From positions 33,589,305-33,653,304 of the forward strand of contig OY855908.1 of NCBI GenBank assembly GCA_963693305.1: DNA of 64,000 nt. Reading direction: 5' to 3'. The DNA comes from Meandrina meandrites (Eukaryota; Cnidaria; Anthozoa; Scleractinia; Meandrinidae). A program made the position numbers and the translations under genes. The notes under the pieces were generated by a model. It had not been told where the DNA came from. It saw only the letters and a list, made by a program, of their open reading frames with translations, and searched no databases. Positions within the stretch are counted from its first letter, which is position 1, and each line of letters starts with the position of its first letter. This document shows, one piece after another, positions 45,701-57,769 of this stretch.

Positions 45701-46701
45701 AAAGTAGCCATACATTTATTTGCATCGAAATCCAACTTCCAACTTTCAAGTTCAAGTTACCTTTCAAAGTAAAAACAGAAAATAGATTAGGATGCTTTCT
45801 GTATAGGGCAATAAACAATATAATCCCCATAAACGATATACTTTCTAAAATCGGAAAATTAGGCGGATCCGATGTGCAAATATTGCGATTCTACTCGAGA
45901 AACCCTAAGTCTATGTTGTTTTTTTGTTTTGTTTTTTAATGCAACGGAGTAAAGCAATTTTGGTTAAAAGTTATCTACCGGTGGAATAAGTGATATCTTG
46001 TATGGTTACAAACCTGAATCTGCTCTACTTACACCTTTAACCACTAACCTTCTGATAGTGAAATATTTCATCTGTCAAGCTAAACAAACCAATCACTCTC
46101 GACCCTCGAGGCGCTCTGCATCTTCCTCAATGACAAAATTGGAAGCGAAAAATAAAACGCGATGAGAAACGAAACGCTTATTAAATATACATCCAAATGG
46201 ACCACACTTATAATTATATAATAATATAATCTGTGCATGTCAAATTGCGTACGTATGCTTCTTCCCCCTTCTTTCATATTTGATAACTTAGGGCGCGTCT
46301 TTTTACCCACAGTTCGTTAATAAGAATGGTTGGTACAGAATGCTAGGAATAATTCGGGTTGCCTAAATTAAAAACGCCCGTCGAGATGCGTGGCCCTGGC
46401 ACGAGTAAACTTTGCGTAACTAATTTGGCGACCGACAAAGAGGCTGCCATTTCAGAGGAGAAGAAAGTATGGAGACTGTAATGGATTACCTAATGTTCTG
46501 CAATGCTATCATAAAGGAGAGGAATCACGGGCTATACAGAGAATGTTGTTCCCGCATATTGCCAAATTGCCTTTTCCTTGTACGAAACATCACTGAAAAA
46601 AGCCTCGTACCAAGATGGTGGACGGCGAGATGAGCGCTGCGGATTCAAAACGTCCCTACCGGAGAAAAATCAATTTAAACTTTTTAACACAATTGAACAT
46701 T

Positions 46702-47288
46702 TCGTCTTGTAAGGTCTTACGGAGCGTGTCTTGTAAGGTTTAACGAAGTGTGTCTTGCAAGGTCTTACAAAGCACGATTTGTAAGCTATTGCAAGGCACG
46801 TCTTGTCAGGCATTACAGAGCACGTTTTCTAAGGTATTTCAGAGCACGTCTTGTAAGGTATTACGAAGCACGTCTTGTAAGACCCTTGTAAGGTCTTAGA
46901 GAGCGCGTCTTGTAACGTATTACAGAGCGCTTCTCGTAAGGTATTACAAAGCAGGTCTTGTAGGATCTTACAAAGTTTGCCTTGTAAGGTCTTACGAAAC
47001 TTGTCAGGTATCACATAGTGCTTCTTGTAAGGTCTTACAAGGCACATCTTGTAAGGTCTTACAGAGCACGTCTTGTATGGTATTACAAAAGCAGGTCTTA
47101 TAAGATCTTACAAAGCTCATCTTGTAGATCTTACGAAACTTGTAAGCTATTACACAGCGCGTCTTTAAAAAGCGCGTCTTGGGTGGTATTAAAAAACACG
47201 TCTTGTAAAGTATTACAAAGCAGTTCTTGTAAGACCTTACAAGGCACGTCTTGTAAAGTATTACAGAGCGCGTGTTATATAGCACGTC
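46702..47288. repeat. 24-bp palindromic minisatellite, about 24 units
   Basis: Units of the form CTTGTAAGGTCTTACAGAGCACGT repeat with many substitutions and occasional indels. Each unit contains CTTGTAAG followed by CTTACAAG-like sequence, so the array can fold into many small hairpins. Apparent ORFs on both strands are repeat artefacts. Confidence 0.92.
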
Positions 47289-47496
47289 AAACATAAGTGA
47301 AGTGAATTACGTAGCGGCAATTTTGTTATTTGTCGGAGGCATTTTTACATGGCCATCTGTTCTGCTACTCAGCAAACGTCTGGCTACATGGTGTTTCAAC
47401 GACAGTCTGGCGATACACAAGTATAAAACGATCTCACAGTTTGAAAGGTAAATTACAGAAAAAAAAACTTCCAGCTATCTTTTCAAAGGTATCATT

Positions 47497-47745
47497 AAGT
47501 ATCAACGCAAAACAACAAGGAAAATATCCATGTACTTTTCTTTATGTATCGTCGTAAGGTACAAGGAATTTTCCGTTTGCCTTTTCTTACGCATCGTCGC
47601 TAGGTGAATGGATATTTCCATGCACCTTTACTTATGTATCATCTAGGCTACATGATACCTGCGATTAGCATGTTTCTTCTCCTTTGTATCGTCCGAAAGT
47701 AATCTAAAGCTCTCCATGTGCATTTTCATATGTACAGTGACAAAA
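47497..47745. repeat. Degenerate minisatellite of about 45-50 bp
   Basis: Four to five loose repeats share TATCGTC-TAAGGTA, CCATGTAC/CCATGCACC and TTTTCTTATG-words. Identity is low. It lies just downstream of the minus-strand repeat-protein gene. Confidence 0.5.
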
Positions 47746-47924
47746 TACATGGACACTTTTCACTTTTCGTGGCAAGGTTCATGTAGACTTGCGTACACCT
47801 TGTAATTGTATGAAATATTTTTTTTAAATTACCTATGTCAAAAAATTTGCAATCCTTGGCAAAACTGAATTGCCTGTGTACTCTGTGTCAAAAGGGATTA
47901 TAGTTGCTTTCTTAAAAAAAATGG

Positions 47925-50900
47925 TTAGGTAGGGTTACCTGTGCACTCTTTAACGTTCCTCGCTATGGCTGATCCTCGTTTGCATGGATTTAAGGTTGGA
48001 GCTTGAGAGGTACGTGGGAGCAATGTTTCCTTCAAGATGAATGTCACCAATGTAAGTAAGCTCTCATCAGCGAGAACGTGTATTCCTACTCTTTTGTAGT
48101 AAGCAATGTCGTCAAGAGTGTAGTTCTTGAGCTTAGCCTGTTGTTCTGCTGTCCATTTGAAGATGAAGGTAACATTCTGCACAGGAATACTGAGAAGATA
48201 GTCGATTACATCGAAAATACTTTCTTTCTGCAGTGCTGTCAAATTCGTCACGTTGGCTATGGCAAGGTCCATCAGTGACGAATTTGTCAAGGCCGTCTTA
48301 GCGTCGACGAACGGCTGAATAGATTGCTCCAAAACAGCTTGGAAATCTTTCACAGACATATTATGTATTGCCTCAGTAGGGACTTCTATGAGGGTCGACA
48401 AACGAATAGGATCCATGCCAAGAGACTTTGCAGCCTTTGAGTAGGCGTCCTTAACTATTGGGAGTACCAATAAAGACCACCGTGATGGAAGAGTTAGGTT
48501 AAACTCATGAGAAGAGACATTTAGCTCATTTGGCAGCAAATGGGGGTCAAAATCGATTCGAGAAGTGAGTTGTATCAGCGAATTCCACAGAATATCCAGA
48601 ATTTTACAGGCATCACACACTTGGGACGAGTTGACGTTGAAAATACTGGATGCTCTGTTTACGAGTTTAGAGCGATAGGCATTCAAAAGTGATGTGTATG
48701 AATTTCTTGGTAGGGCTAATAGCTCACTTGTTACCTCCCTCAAGGATTTAAGCAGCTTGATGTTGTCCGCGGTTTCTGATGTTAGGGCAGCAATATCATT
48801 CAGAGATACTGCACCAAGAACGGGCCAATCAAGAAATGAGGCATTCACAGCCCATGCAATCTTTGACCAGGGTAGTTGGAACAGGTCTTCGAACAATATT
48901 AATAGGGTGACGTTGTTCTTCACTTCAAAGTGGAATTTCGTAGCCAGTTCGTCCACAGGTATGGTCGCTGCAGCAACTTCCAACGCAACCTTTCTGCATG
49001 TCATGTCCCCGTTGTGTCCCAGCATTGAGACTATGATGGCATGTGGCCCTTTATTGAAGAGATCATCCATGGAGAGTTCACAATAGATTGGAAGCTCCAT
49101 AAAACTATAGTTTTCCAGCACTTCAATTCCAGTTGAACTAAAGTTGTAGAGCAGCAAGAGTTCTGATTTTGTGAGGTTGATCCTATTCTCAATGAATTCC
49201 AAAATGGTAACATCCTGCAAAGATTCATTTGAAATTCCAATCTGATTTATAATCTGCAGCACCGATTCTTTCTCCATGGCTCTTTTTCCTTTTAATAGTC
49301 TGGAAAAGGCATTATCCCATTTTGATTCGATCGCAGCTAGTGTTAAGTTCTGAAGGCCATCACTTGTTTCTTGCAATAACATTGCGAAATTGTGCGGCGA
49401 TACACCTAGCTGCTGCTGTCCACTTTGAATGATCTCTTCCTTTAGAGGCGGTATCATTTCTGGCCACTCGGTTGGTGAAAGCTTACCGAGATTCCCGGGC
49501 TGCAAATTCAAAGCTGTGTCTAGCGATTTTAACGACACGTTGAATTTGGCAATGAGGTATTTAAACAGCAATGGAACAACTTCTATTGGGAGCAATACAT
49601 CATAATGGGCTTTATTAATGCCTCCATACTTAATAAGCTCATCTTCATTTGTGTTAAACAATCCATAGAGAATGTTCAATGTTGGTTCCCGATTTTGGTT
49701 TTTCTTCACCCGAAGAGCTGCATTGTTTTCACTCTGTAGCTGCACAGACCTTTCAAATATTTGTAGCAGCGTCTTTGACAGAAACTCGCCTACAGTTAAG
49801 CCAGTGACCTCCTTGAATGTGTCTTGATTAAGAACATAGAGCACAGTCCAGTCCTCCATCTTTAATCCAAAGGCCCAAACGTTCTGCCGCCATGGAAGTT
49901 TCGTCACCATTTCAACGAGATTCACAAAGGAAATACTCGAATTTTCAAGGCCACTATACGCTGTCTGTAAATAAGACATGTTTTTGTGTCGAGCTTCGAA
50001 GTAAAACCTCGTATTTGTACAGACGGCGCGAGAGTCTTTAATTCCAGTCAGCTCTGCTGTAATGTTGTATGGGGTCCTGTCTTTGGTTGCGGAAGTATCG
50101 AGATCACAAAGACGAGGTAAGTCGCTAACCCGTATCCCTCCAAGAATGAACAATTGATCTGAATTGAAATCGTAAACCAGTTTCAGTTGATCGGAATTGA
50201 AACCACTCGCTGACAACAACAAGGTGAGGACTGATGAATTAAGATAATCAGCATTGGAGACAGAATTGTTGGCTAAATACCAGCTAATAGGATCATTTTC
50301 AAACTTGATCTTCCTTTGCTTCACATCGTGAATTTCAGTTCTGATAAGTTCCTTTAGGCGGGCGATAGAAAGCTCACCAGATTGAAAACCTAATAACTGA
50401 AACAATTTTTCTGTGGACGTTTGCAAGTTGCTGGCTTCAATCGCTACTACAGCATCAACAATGACAGAAATCGTGCCATTCCATTCTTGTCTTGGTAGGT
50501 TGTATAGCTGGTTTTCGGTTACCTGTACAGTTGCAATGATTTCAGATAAATTCAGTTTAAAGTAAATAACAGTGGCATTTAGAAAACTTTTGAACACAAA
50601 AGCCGACGACGTATTCTGAAGTGAGCCTTCAGGCAGTTCATTTAAGGCGGTCACCTCACTAAAGGACAGGTTGAATGACTCCTTTAACACACCTCCAATG
50701 AATGCACGATAGGCCTCAGTCTTGTTATGAAGGGTTCTATTTTCTCTGAGCGCAAAGATAAGTTTGACTGATTCACTCAAAGACTCGTTATGCAAACTTT
50801 CCAATTTATATCCAGAGATTTCGGCAAGCTGGGTTAACATGACGGCATCCAAAAATTCCCAATCTGACAAAGAGGCATCTAAAGCCCAGTGTACTGTGCG

Positions 50901-51965
50901 CCACTGAAGGCTGGTAACCGCGGTAAGAATGTCCAGGACAGTCATACCATCTGTAATGGCCATGGAATCGTTTTGAAAAGACGAAATTGCTTTCCCTTTT
51001 ATGTTTATCAGTACTGCGCATGGTGCCGGTTGGTCTACTGATCCAACAATTTTTCGAGTGGCGTCAGGCACAGTCATGTTTAAGATGGCTTCCACTGAAA
51101 TGTCGCACATATGATAAATCTGATTCAACGTCGATCGGTTGATTGTCCTGACTAGCTCGGCGCTTTTATTGTACAAAGTGGCAAATTGGTTAAGGGAAAG
51201 TTTGATTTCTTCATTTTTTAAGACGTCTGTTAGCATACTCACACCGTAGAAAGCTTCCTCGACACCAGATGAATTAAAAAGCACGGATGTTGTGTTGGAG
51301 TCAAGAGTTGCCTTTATCGGAAGAAAGGAAAACACCAGCCTTTCAAAAGTACTGAGGTTGAGATTAAGAAGTTCATGCGTTTCTATCTCCACTAGTTGTG
51401 CCAAGGAATCTACTGAAGGAAGTTGGAGTCTTTCGGTGAATGCCAGAGCGCTTTCCGAGATCATCGCGTGCACAACAGTCTGCCAGTCGCCTGGGTCATA
51501 GGAATGGGAGAGATTAATAGATGGCATTCCCAGTCTCGATGCGACCTTGTTAACACCAAAAAGGAACTTTTCACTGGTGAATTTTAGAAGTTCCTGCTGG
51601 AAATCCGACGGTTTCAGTAATAGCGCAAAGTTTTGTTCTGAAAAGGAGCTGTTTATGTCTTCAAATGGAATTTCATAAGACCAATGGTAGTTCAAGTCCA
51701 CCAAGTCCGCATCGGTGAATGACGATTGATAAAATCGAATAGGAAATCCATCTACTATTGTTCGCATATTTTCAGAATAAGCTTTGTCGAAAGACCAGCC
51801 ATTAAGAGACCTCACGTGCTCAGTGGTGATTTTAAAATGTTTTGGTTTATTTGCTAACTCATCCGGAAGCAGTGTTTTTATAGGCATATAAAGAAACGGT
51901 AAAGTGAACTGTCCAGCCACCGGAGTTAGGAAAAAAAAGAACAGTAGGAGATCTTGCATCCACAT
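47925..51965 (-). CDS. Repeat-protein copy 1: secreted, heavily N-glycosylated protein with four approximately 335-residue repeats
   Basis: One exon of 1346 codons plus TAA. ATG at 51965 gives the signal peptide MWMQDLLLFFFFLTPVAGQ; the GTG three bases upstream is not a start. Repeats, about 335-340 residues each, are marked by Cys pairs 287/316, 620/649 and 962/990. L-x-W-x4-W-A cores have Trp at 355/360/369, 692/697/706 and 1033/1038/1047. A W-led amphipathic segment recurs at W161, W495, W834 and W1163. The first repeat lacks the Cys/Trp half. About 40 N-x-S/T sites are present. Near the C-terminus a Pro/Thr linker leads to CTG|GTAACC-like sequence: ACAG|GTAACC at 47939 is a donor at the same place and phase as in copy 2. 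I find no downstream exons. If unspliced it ends GNPT and would be secreted. Family unknown; a mesothelin/stereocilin-like superhelix is a guess. Confidence 0.9.
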   Translation of the reverse strand: MWMQDLLLFFFFLTPVAGQFTLPFLYMPIKTLLPDELANKPKHFKITTEHVRSLNGWSFDKAYSENMRTIVDGFPIRFYQSSFTDADLVDLNYHWSYEIPFEDINSSFSEQNFALLLKPSDFQQELLKFTSEKFLFGVNKVASRLGMPSINLSHSYDPGDWQTVVHAMISESALAFTERLQLPSVDSLAQLVEIETHELLNLNLSTFERLVFSFLPIKATLDSNTTSVLFNSSGVEEAFYGVSMLTDVLKNEEIKLSLNQFATLYNKSAELVRTINRSTLNQIYHMCDISVEAILNMTVPDATRKIVGSVDQPAPCAVLINIKGKAISSFQNDSMAITDGMTVLDILTAVTSLQWRTVHWALDASLSDWEFLDAVMLTQLAEISGYKLESLHNESLSESVKLIFALRENRTLHNKTEAYRAFIGGVLKESFNLSFSEVTALNELPEGSLQNTSSAFVFKSFLNATVIYFKLNLSEIIATVQVTENQLYNLPRQEWNGTISVIVDAVVAIEASNLQTSTEKLFQLLGFQSGELSIARLKELIRTEIHDVKQRKIKFENDPISWYLANNSVSNADYLNSSVLTLLLSASGFNSDQLKLVYDFNSDQLFILGGIRVSDLPRLCDLDTSATKDRTPYNITAELTGIKDSRAVCTNTRFYFEARHKNMSYLQTAYSGLENSSISFVNLVEMVTKLPWRQNVWAFGLKMEDWTVLYVLNQDTFKEVTGLTVGEFLSKTLLQIFERSVQLQSENNAALRVKKNQNREPTLNILYGLFNTNEDELIKYGGINKAHYDVLLPIEVVPLLFKYLIAKFNVSLKSLDTALNLQPGNLGKLSPTEWPEMIPPLKEEIIQSGQQQLGVSPHNFAMLLQETSDGLQNLTLAAIESKWDNAFSRLLKGKRAMEKESVLQIINQIGISNESLQDVTILEFIENRINLTKSELLLLYNFSSTGIEVLENYSFMELPIYCELSMDDLFNKGPHAIIVSMLGHNGDMTCRKVALEVAAATIPVDELATKFHFEVKNNVTLLILFEDLFQLPWSKIAWAVNASFLDWPVLGAVSLNDIAALTSETADNIKLLKSLREVTSELLALPRNSYTSLLNAYRSKLVNRASSIFNVNSSQVCDACKILDILWNSLIQLTSRIDFDPHLLPNELNVSSHEFNLTLPSRWSLLVLPIVKDAYSKAAKSLGMDPIRLSTLIEVPTEAIHNMSVKDFQAVLEQSIQPFVDAKTALTNSSLMDLAIANVTNLTALQKESIFDVIDYLLSIPVQNVTFIFKWTAEQQAKLKNYTLDDIAYYKRVGIHVLADESLLTLVTFILKETLLPRTSQAPTLNPCKRGSAIARNVKECTGNPT

Positions 51966-52999
51966 CACTGTCGAATGAGCTTTCAGTTTAACACTCTTGT
52001 TAAAACCGTGGCTAGGAAGAATTTGGAGCTAACAAAGGAAGAGGTATTTTTCAACAATAACGTTTACTGCATGCATGAAAACAGCATTATTAAATCTGAT
52101 ATAATTTAGTCCTCTGGAGAAAGCAACTGAACACCTAGACGATCTCAGACAAGTGATCTAGAGTACGACTTCTAATAATAATCCCGAAGGCTAATGAAGA
52201 CAACGTTACAGTTAACGTTAGGGCAGTAAGACTAAAATTAGCTAAGCAGGGTGGCTGTTTGAACATTCGAAATATAAAAAAATGTATGAGAATACGCCGT
52301 TATACAAATACGTGTAGTAACAGTCAATGTAAAACCCTACAAATTGCTCAAATTCGCCATTGTGAGCCGCAAGGACGACGAAATAAAACAATCGAGGTAG
52401 CTTTTTGCTTGTTTGGAGCTTACATGCTGACATTACTAACAAAGGTTTTACGTCAATGAGACCCTTTCGATATACATTTCTTTATATTTCGAACATACAA
52501 CCAGTCACACTGCTTGTACGGGCCCCTAGGTATATTTATAAACGGGTACTCGCGTGCTCTGAAGTATATAAATCTAATATTTCAAATAGGGAAAGAAATA
52601 GGCGACAGTAGGGAAATTGTAAGGTTTAAATATGCCAGGAAGTTCCAGCTGTGTGGGCAGTTTGGCCCGAGTCAGAACCCGATTATATCTGTTTCACTTT
52701 AAACCATTATTTCATTCTTCCTGTATAAAACAACGCTTGTCTCGGTTTTTGTCTACTTGCAGGTCGACAATAAATCAAAGACAATTTGGTTGGTATCTTG
52801 CAAAGTTAAAAATGGAACTTTTAACCATTAACGGATGCACAGACTGAAAATATAAGCAAGTTAAATCAAAGTGACTTCGATGTTTTTGAAAACAACATTT
52901 TTGAGTGGCGGAGTAGACAAACTTTTTGCACGTATTTAAGAGCAGGGAGGCCTGTATTGCTATTAGCTAGCATCTTGTTTCTAACATCGATTCACTGTC

Positions 53000-53367
53000 C
53001 AGGCCCGTAGCCAGGGGGGGTGCGACGGGTGCGTCCGCACCCCCACCACGAGCCTTGGAAGTCCGCTCCTTGTGAAAAAAGTATAAAACTAAATTATGTT
53101 TACAAGGTTCTGTTTCTAAAACTACGTTTTGAATTTAAAAATGTACCAGAATTATTGTCCTTGCTACCTTCACCTTTATATGGCTTGTTTTCTAACAAAC
53201 TGTCTTCAAAACGCACGAAATGCGGCCTCAGATAACCCATTTTTTATAAATTGTCTGGGGGGGAATACCCCCAGATCCCCCTACGGAGTCGCGCCTGCGG
53301 CGCTCGACATTTCGCGCCAGAGGTGCTCATACGCAGCCCCCCAGCTAAATTCCTGGTTACGGGCCTG
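53000..53367. mobile_element. hAT-like MITE, 368 bp
   Basis: CAGGCCCGTAGCCAGGGGGG at 53000 pairs with CCTGGTTACGGGCCTG ending at 53367. CACTGTC lies directly outside both ends, giving a 7-8 bp target duplication. Ends and duplication length fit hAT. Confidence 0.85.
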
Positions 53368-53770
53368 CACTGTCATAGAGACGGGTGACGTGAAGAAAAG
53401 AAAATCACCAACTAAGAGGTATCATTTGATGCATCACTAAATTGTCAGAATTACGTTTAAAAAATGTGTGGCATTCAGTGAAGAGAATTGTAAATAAAAG
53501 AAGACATTATAAATTATAGAAATTCTCCAAAATATTTCAATGCCGGAATATTTAAAATTTCCTTGTGGTGGAAATTTTCAGTTAAAGCCGTCTTATTCAA
53601 AAATTACAAGTGTTTGATGCTCCAGTGGCTCCACACAAATCCTGGTAATTTTTATATATTTTAGCTGCATAAAATATGTTTCTTTTGGTTTGTTCGTCTG
53701 TATATTTCTATTATTAATAGCAAATATCCGCACGTTCTTCCTCAGTGAATGAATGCATGGTAAATAAGTG

Positions 53771-54187
53771 ATATACAGCTATTTCGAGAAAGGTTGTCGG
53801 AAAAGCATCAAAGTGCACGCGACAAGACCGAAAGGTGGTCTGGGTATTCACTGAAATTTTGCATATTGGCCTAGAAGAAATTTACAAGTTTGTATTTTTG
53901 CACTTGGAAAATTTGTTTTTCCTCTCAGGAGGCCTATATCTGTAGCTTTACTTTTACTGTCGCATGTCTGAGTGAGAAAAATTCTTCTAAACTTCAGAGG
54001 GGGTAAATGTATCTTCTTTCTACATGTTTGAAAAGAAAGAAAACCTGAAATTCGCGCTTATTTTGTTGTTATATTTTAGTATTGAACACGTGCAGTAGCT
54101 CAATACGTCTACCCATACTACCTTTCAGGATTGGCTTGCGCAGTTTTGCGCTTTTTTCCGACAATGTTTCTCGAAATAGCTGTATAT
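53771..54187. mobile_element. Inverted-repeat element, about 417 bp
   Basis: ATACAGCTATTTCGAGAAAG then GTTGTCGGAAAAG at the left pairs with CTTTTTTCCGACAATGTTTC then TCGAAATAGCTGTAT at the right. No ORF is seen. Confidence 0.88.
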
Positions 54188-55594
54188 AGTATTAAATTGC
54201 CTCGCGTGACGAAGTGACATGGATCACTAAACTATAGTTATAAGGCTCCAACAAGCAAGGGCGTGCCATTTCCATTCAAAACCCTCTGACTAATTTTAAC
54301 AACATTCAAATTGTCAGAAAATGTCACTTTTGAACGGCACTAGTTTGAAAATAAGTGTTCTAGTTAATCAAACCCTTTTCTTGCCATTTTTTTAATGCTT
54401 AACATAGTTCCAGTTACTAATCCGAAGATAATTGATCAGGTGATTAGTTAAAACAAAAGGACTATCAGGCCGTGAAAAACTATTTGCCTGCTTCTGAGCA
54501 TGACAAAGCGTAGTATAAGAATCATCAATAATGATCGTTATCAGAAAAACAGTTTGCCTTCTTTAGCCATCAAATCCTGTGAGGCGGAAAATTGTTATTT
54601 AAAGCCAAACTTTGAAAATTAAAGAGGAAATGATTTACATATGTAGCTGGTTCTGAATATTTAGTTAGTGAGACATTGTCGTTACGTCACACGAGGAAAT
54701 AAAATACTATCGCTTATTTACCATTTTATACCACCATCTCTAGTTCACAAACTAATAACCACTAGCAACATTTCATTTCTTTCTACAAATACCACTTCCG
54801 TTTGTATGAGGCTTGGGCTGCCAAATTTAACTTACGTGCAATACTTCATTTCCGGGAGGTTCGCAGGATAGCACTTGTTTCCACTAAAGAATTAGCCCAT
54901 ACGAGCTTAATCTGTTTTCGTTATAGTACATATCATTTAGGTAATATGTATAAAGAAGCAAACCAGCGGAACTTTGCCAACTGCTTCCAAACCCCTCTTT
55001 AGGCACGTCGCATCTTTTGTCGCACCAAAACTACGTTAAACAAATTGTTAACAATGGTATGTAGTTTTCTGACAACCGCGAAACTCAGGATTTCCACGAT
55101 CCTTATTCCCCGCACCTGATAGAGATGGAAGACACGAAGTCGCCAACGCTTAGTTGATTTGCATAGGATCACTCTTCGCACTGCTGGGTGATTATATACT
55201 GCTCCGGATGAATTGATAACAAAATCCAAAGATAATTACCATCAGTGTTCATTCTTGATAACTTAACGAATAATCCAATTGATTGATTTGAAAGAATGAA
55301 TATATGAATATAAGTCGAGACAACACTTTTGTAAGTCATGTAATTACATAATGAGAAACAACGCTGAATTGGCTTTCAGAAATGTTTTCCTACAAGAAAC
55401 TCACTTTACTTTCACGAGCTTATTCTTGAAATATAATAATACTTCCTGCAGGGCTCTTTTCTTTATTAAATTTACACTCAGCCCCGTCTGTAATTGTTTG
55501 CGACATGCCTGACCGAGTACAGCTAAAAGTATTCACAATGGTTATTGTCCTGGTGACATAAAACCGTTACCGAGGCGGACTGTGCCTAGCACAC

Positions 55595-55806
55595 AATCTC
55601 GTCCCGAGAGCCCACTTTTCTTTTGGTCAGCGCCGAGAAGGCGGACTCTCGTTACTTCGATAAGAAAGTCCGTGATTCACGGACTCCTCCCGTCGTTTAT
55701 GCTCAAATCTGCGCATGCTAAAAAAATCGGGCTTGGCCAGACTGGGCGGCGTTCGCTTTCTTTACCTGGCGCTGACCAAAAGAAAAGCAGGCTCTAGGGA
55801 CGAAAT
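55595..55806. mobile_element. Inverted-repeat MITE, about 212 bp
   Basis: AATCTCGTCCCGAGAGCC and TTTTCTTTTGGTCAGCGCC at the left pair with GGCGCTGACCAAAAGAAAA and GGCTCTAGGGACGAAATT at the right. TGCCTAG occurs on both sides as a likely target duplication. Confidence 0.87.
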
Positions 55807-57137
55807 TGCCTAGTATACAGAACAAGGGGTTGAACTATAGCACTCAGGGACGACGGAGCGTAATTTAAGGTGTGTACTGAAAAGCAAAACGTCTGTATGG
55901 GTAGGAAACATGGGATAAGGAGAAGATGGTGAAATTACAGTGCTCTTAACTTCGGGTATTATGAGTCTTTTCAAAAGGGGGGGCAGGCAGCTACCAGTAC
56001 CTCGCTTTGTATTTTTAGGTTTTAAATCTTTCGTTTTTTGTAGCCGTCACTTTTGAAGATGCGTGCTGTAGCATGCGAAACGTCAAGTAATTTTAGTTAT
56101 TTTTCAAACCATGCGTAGTTCATGCGTTATGTTTGTTGCCGCCGTTTGCATTTTATTTCTCGTTAAATTGAAATGGCCAAAGAACAAGAGTGTTTATGGG
56201 GCAGGCCAGGCGGGGGAAGAAAATACAACTAAAAACTGTGCAAATTTCATGGGCCACATTATTGCTTCGCTTTTTTTTTTTGTTTTTCAGGCATACTTTT
56301 CAACCTTTTTTATTGTCTTGTAACTTTCTTACGGTGACTGACATTTTTAGACCATTTTAGCTTTGCCGGTTACGAATATGGCGCCTACTAGGTAATCACT
56401 GGCGTAATCAGTACGTCCTCACATAACGTTGCTGCCATCAAAAGAAACATTTTGGGGGGGGGACGCAAGTACTATCATTTCCGTGGCTTATGAGTTATGG
56501 AGAGGTAAAAAGCCAAAAGACAGCCCGGCTTAAATACGGTTAAAGCCTTAAAGTCCATCCTCAATTTCATTGTAGTTGAAACGAAACTGGTTTGTTTTGG
56601 GTTTAAAATAAGAGCGTTAAGTTCAATAGAGAGATTTTGCTTAGCTGTGAAATAGTTTCTACACAGTGAGTTACGTACTTGCTTGACAATAATTCCGTTA
56701 TATTCTTTGTTTAGTTTCGACTATTTGGATGTTGATTCACGAACTTAATTTAATTCTCTATATACGATATGCTAGAAACACGGCAAGTATATTTGTGTCT
56801 TTATTAAATGTAATATTACACTTTCTTGTTTAGGACATGTTAATAAAGTCTCTACTGTTGAACAGTAACTAAACTAGAAATAGGCACCGAATTATCATGA
56901 CATAGTCTACTTCGTAACCATTTGTTACTAAGGTGTCACTCGGAAAAGTCCGGTGTTGCGTGACGCGGCATTCGACGCTTCCCCCCGTGTTGCGTGATGA
57001 GCCAAATGAGGACTTTAAAATTAAGAGACTAACGAAAACATTAATATGAGTAGCCTGTCTACATACATGCTTTGATGATTCCATCATGGCACGATGGGCA
57101 CACCTTAAATCTTAAATATGAGTCACCTAAGCATTTT

Positions 57138-57185
57138 AATAATAATAACAATAATAATAATAATTTATGCACGCCCACTTTAATG

Positions 57186-57249
<64 letters not shown>

Positions 57250-57310
57250 TAATAACAATAATAATAAACATTTATAGAGCGCCTATCCAGTCCTGCTCTA
57301 GGCCCTTTAC
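57138..57310. repeat. (AAT)n microsatellite with a short SINE-like tail
   Basis: Interrupted AAT/AAC repeats at about 57138-57268 lead directly into ATTTATAGAGCGCCTATCCAG then GCTCTAGGCCCTTTACAATA. This type of 'tttataGCGCC...CCTTTACA' tail is often found beside AAT repeats in animal genomes. Confidence 0.85.
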
Positions 57311-57769
57311 AATATTACAATACATACTGAAAAGTTTATAAAAACACGACCGGAAATAAAAAAAAATAAAAAGATAAATATATGACTAAAAATAATAATA
57401 ATGGTTTATTATATTTCTCTAGCGTTTTTCTACCTTACCAATTTTCTTTTTCGTTAAAAAGTGTGGTTTAGTTTACAGACAGTGAATATCTCAGCAATGT
57501 AAAGTTGCTGTTACGACTTTGATGCATTCGGTGGCGCGGATTTTACCGCAAATCATTTATGGTAGTGCATTTGCAAAATTATTTTAATTTCATATACTAA
57601 ACTCTTTGAACAAGTTTAATCTGCAACTGGCCCCATTCTATTCAAAAAAAGATACACACCCAGCGCAAGTCTTAAGTCTCGTACCACGGATTTCACTATC
57701 GGCCACTCTAATACCGGCGACCAAAGACTGACCGGTCTGTTTACTCGGGCTTTCTCCTGCCTGCCGTAT

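Larger units (their letters stand above)
51966..57769. other. Intergenic between the two repeat-protein copies, with several MITEs
   Basis: No gene recognised. It contains the promoter side of copy 1 (no clear TATA box noted), three inverted-repeat elements listed separately, an (AAT)n microsatellite and a dispersed repeat at 56570-56715 related to those at 41795 and 44916 (TGTGAAATAGTT, TTCTTTGTTTAGTTT). The 3' UTR of copy 2 lies just below 57770. Confidence 0.55.

Noticed and set aside
46702..47288. CRISPR-like array
   Set aside because: Units are directly adjacent without unique spacers, in a eukaryotic setting.
46829..47296. Tyr/Lys/Val-rich ORFs on both strands
   Set aside because: They are artefacts of the 24-bp minisatellite.
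57059..57341. Ile- and Asn-rich ORFs
   Set aside because: They are translations of the AAT microsatellite.
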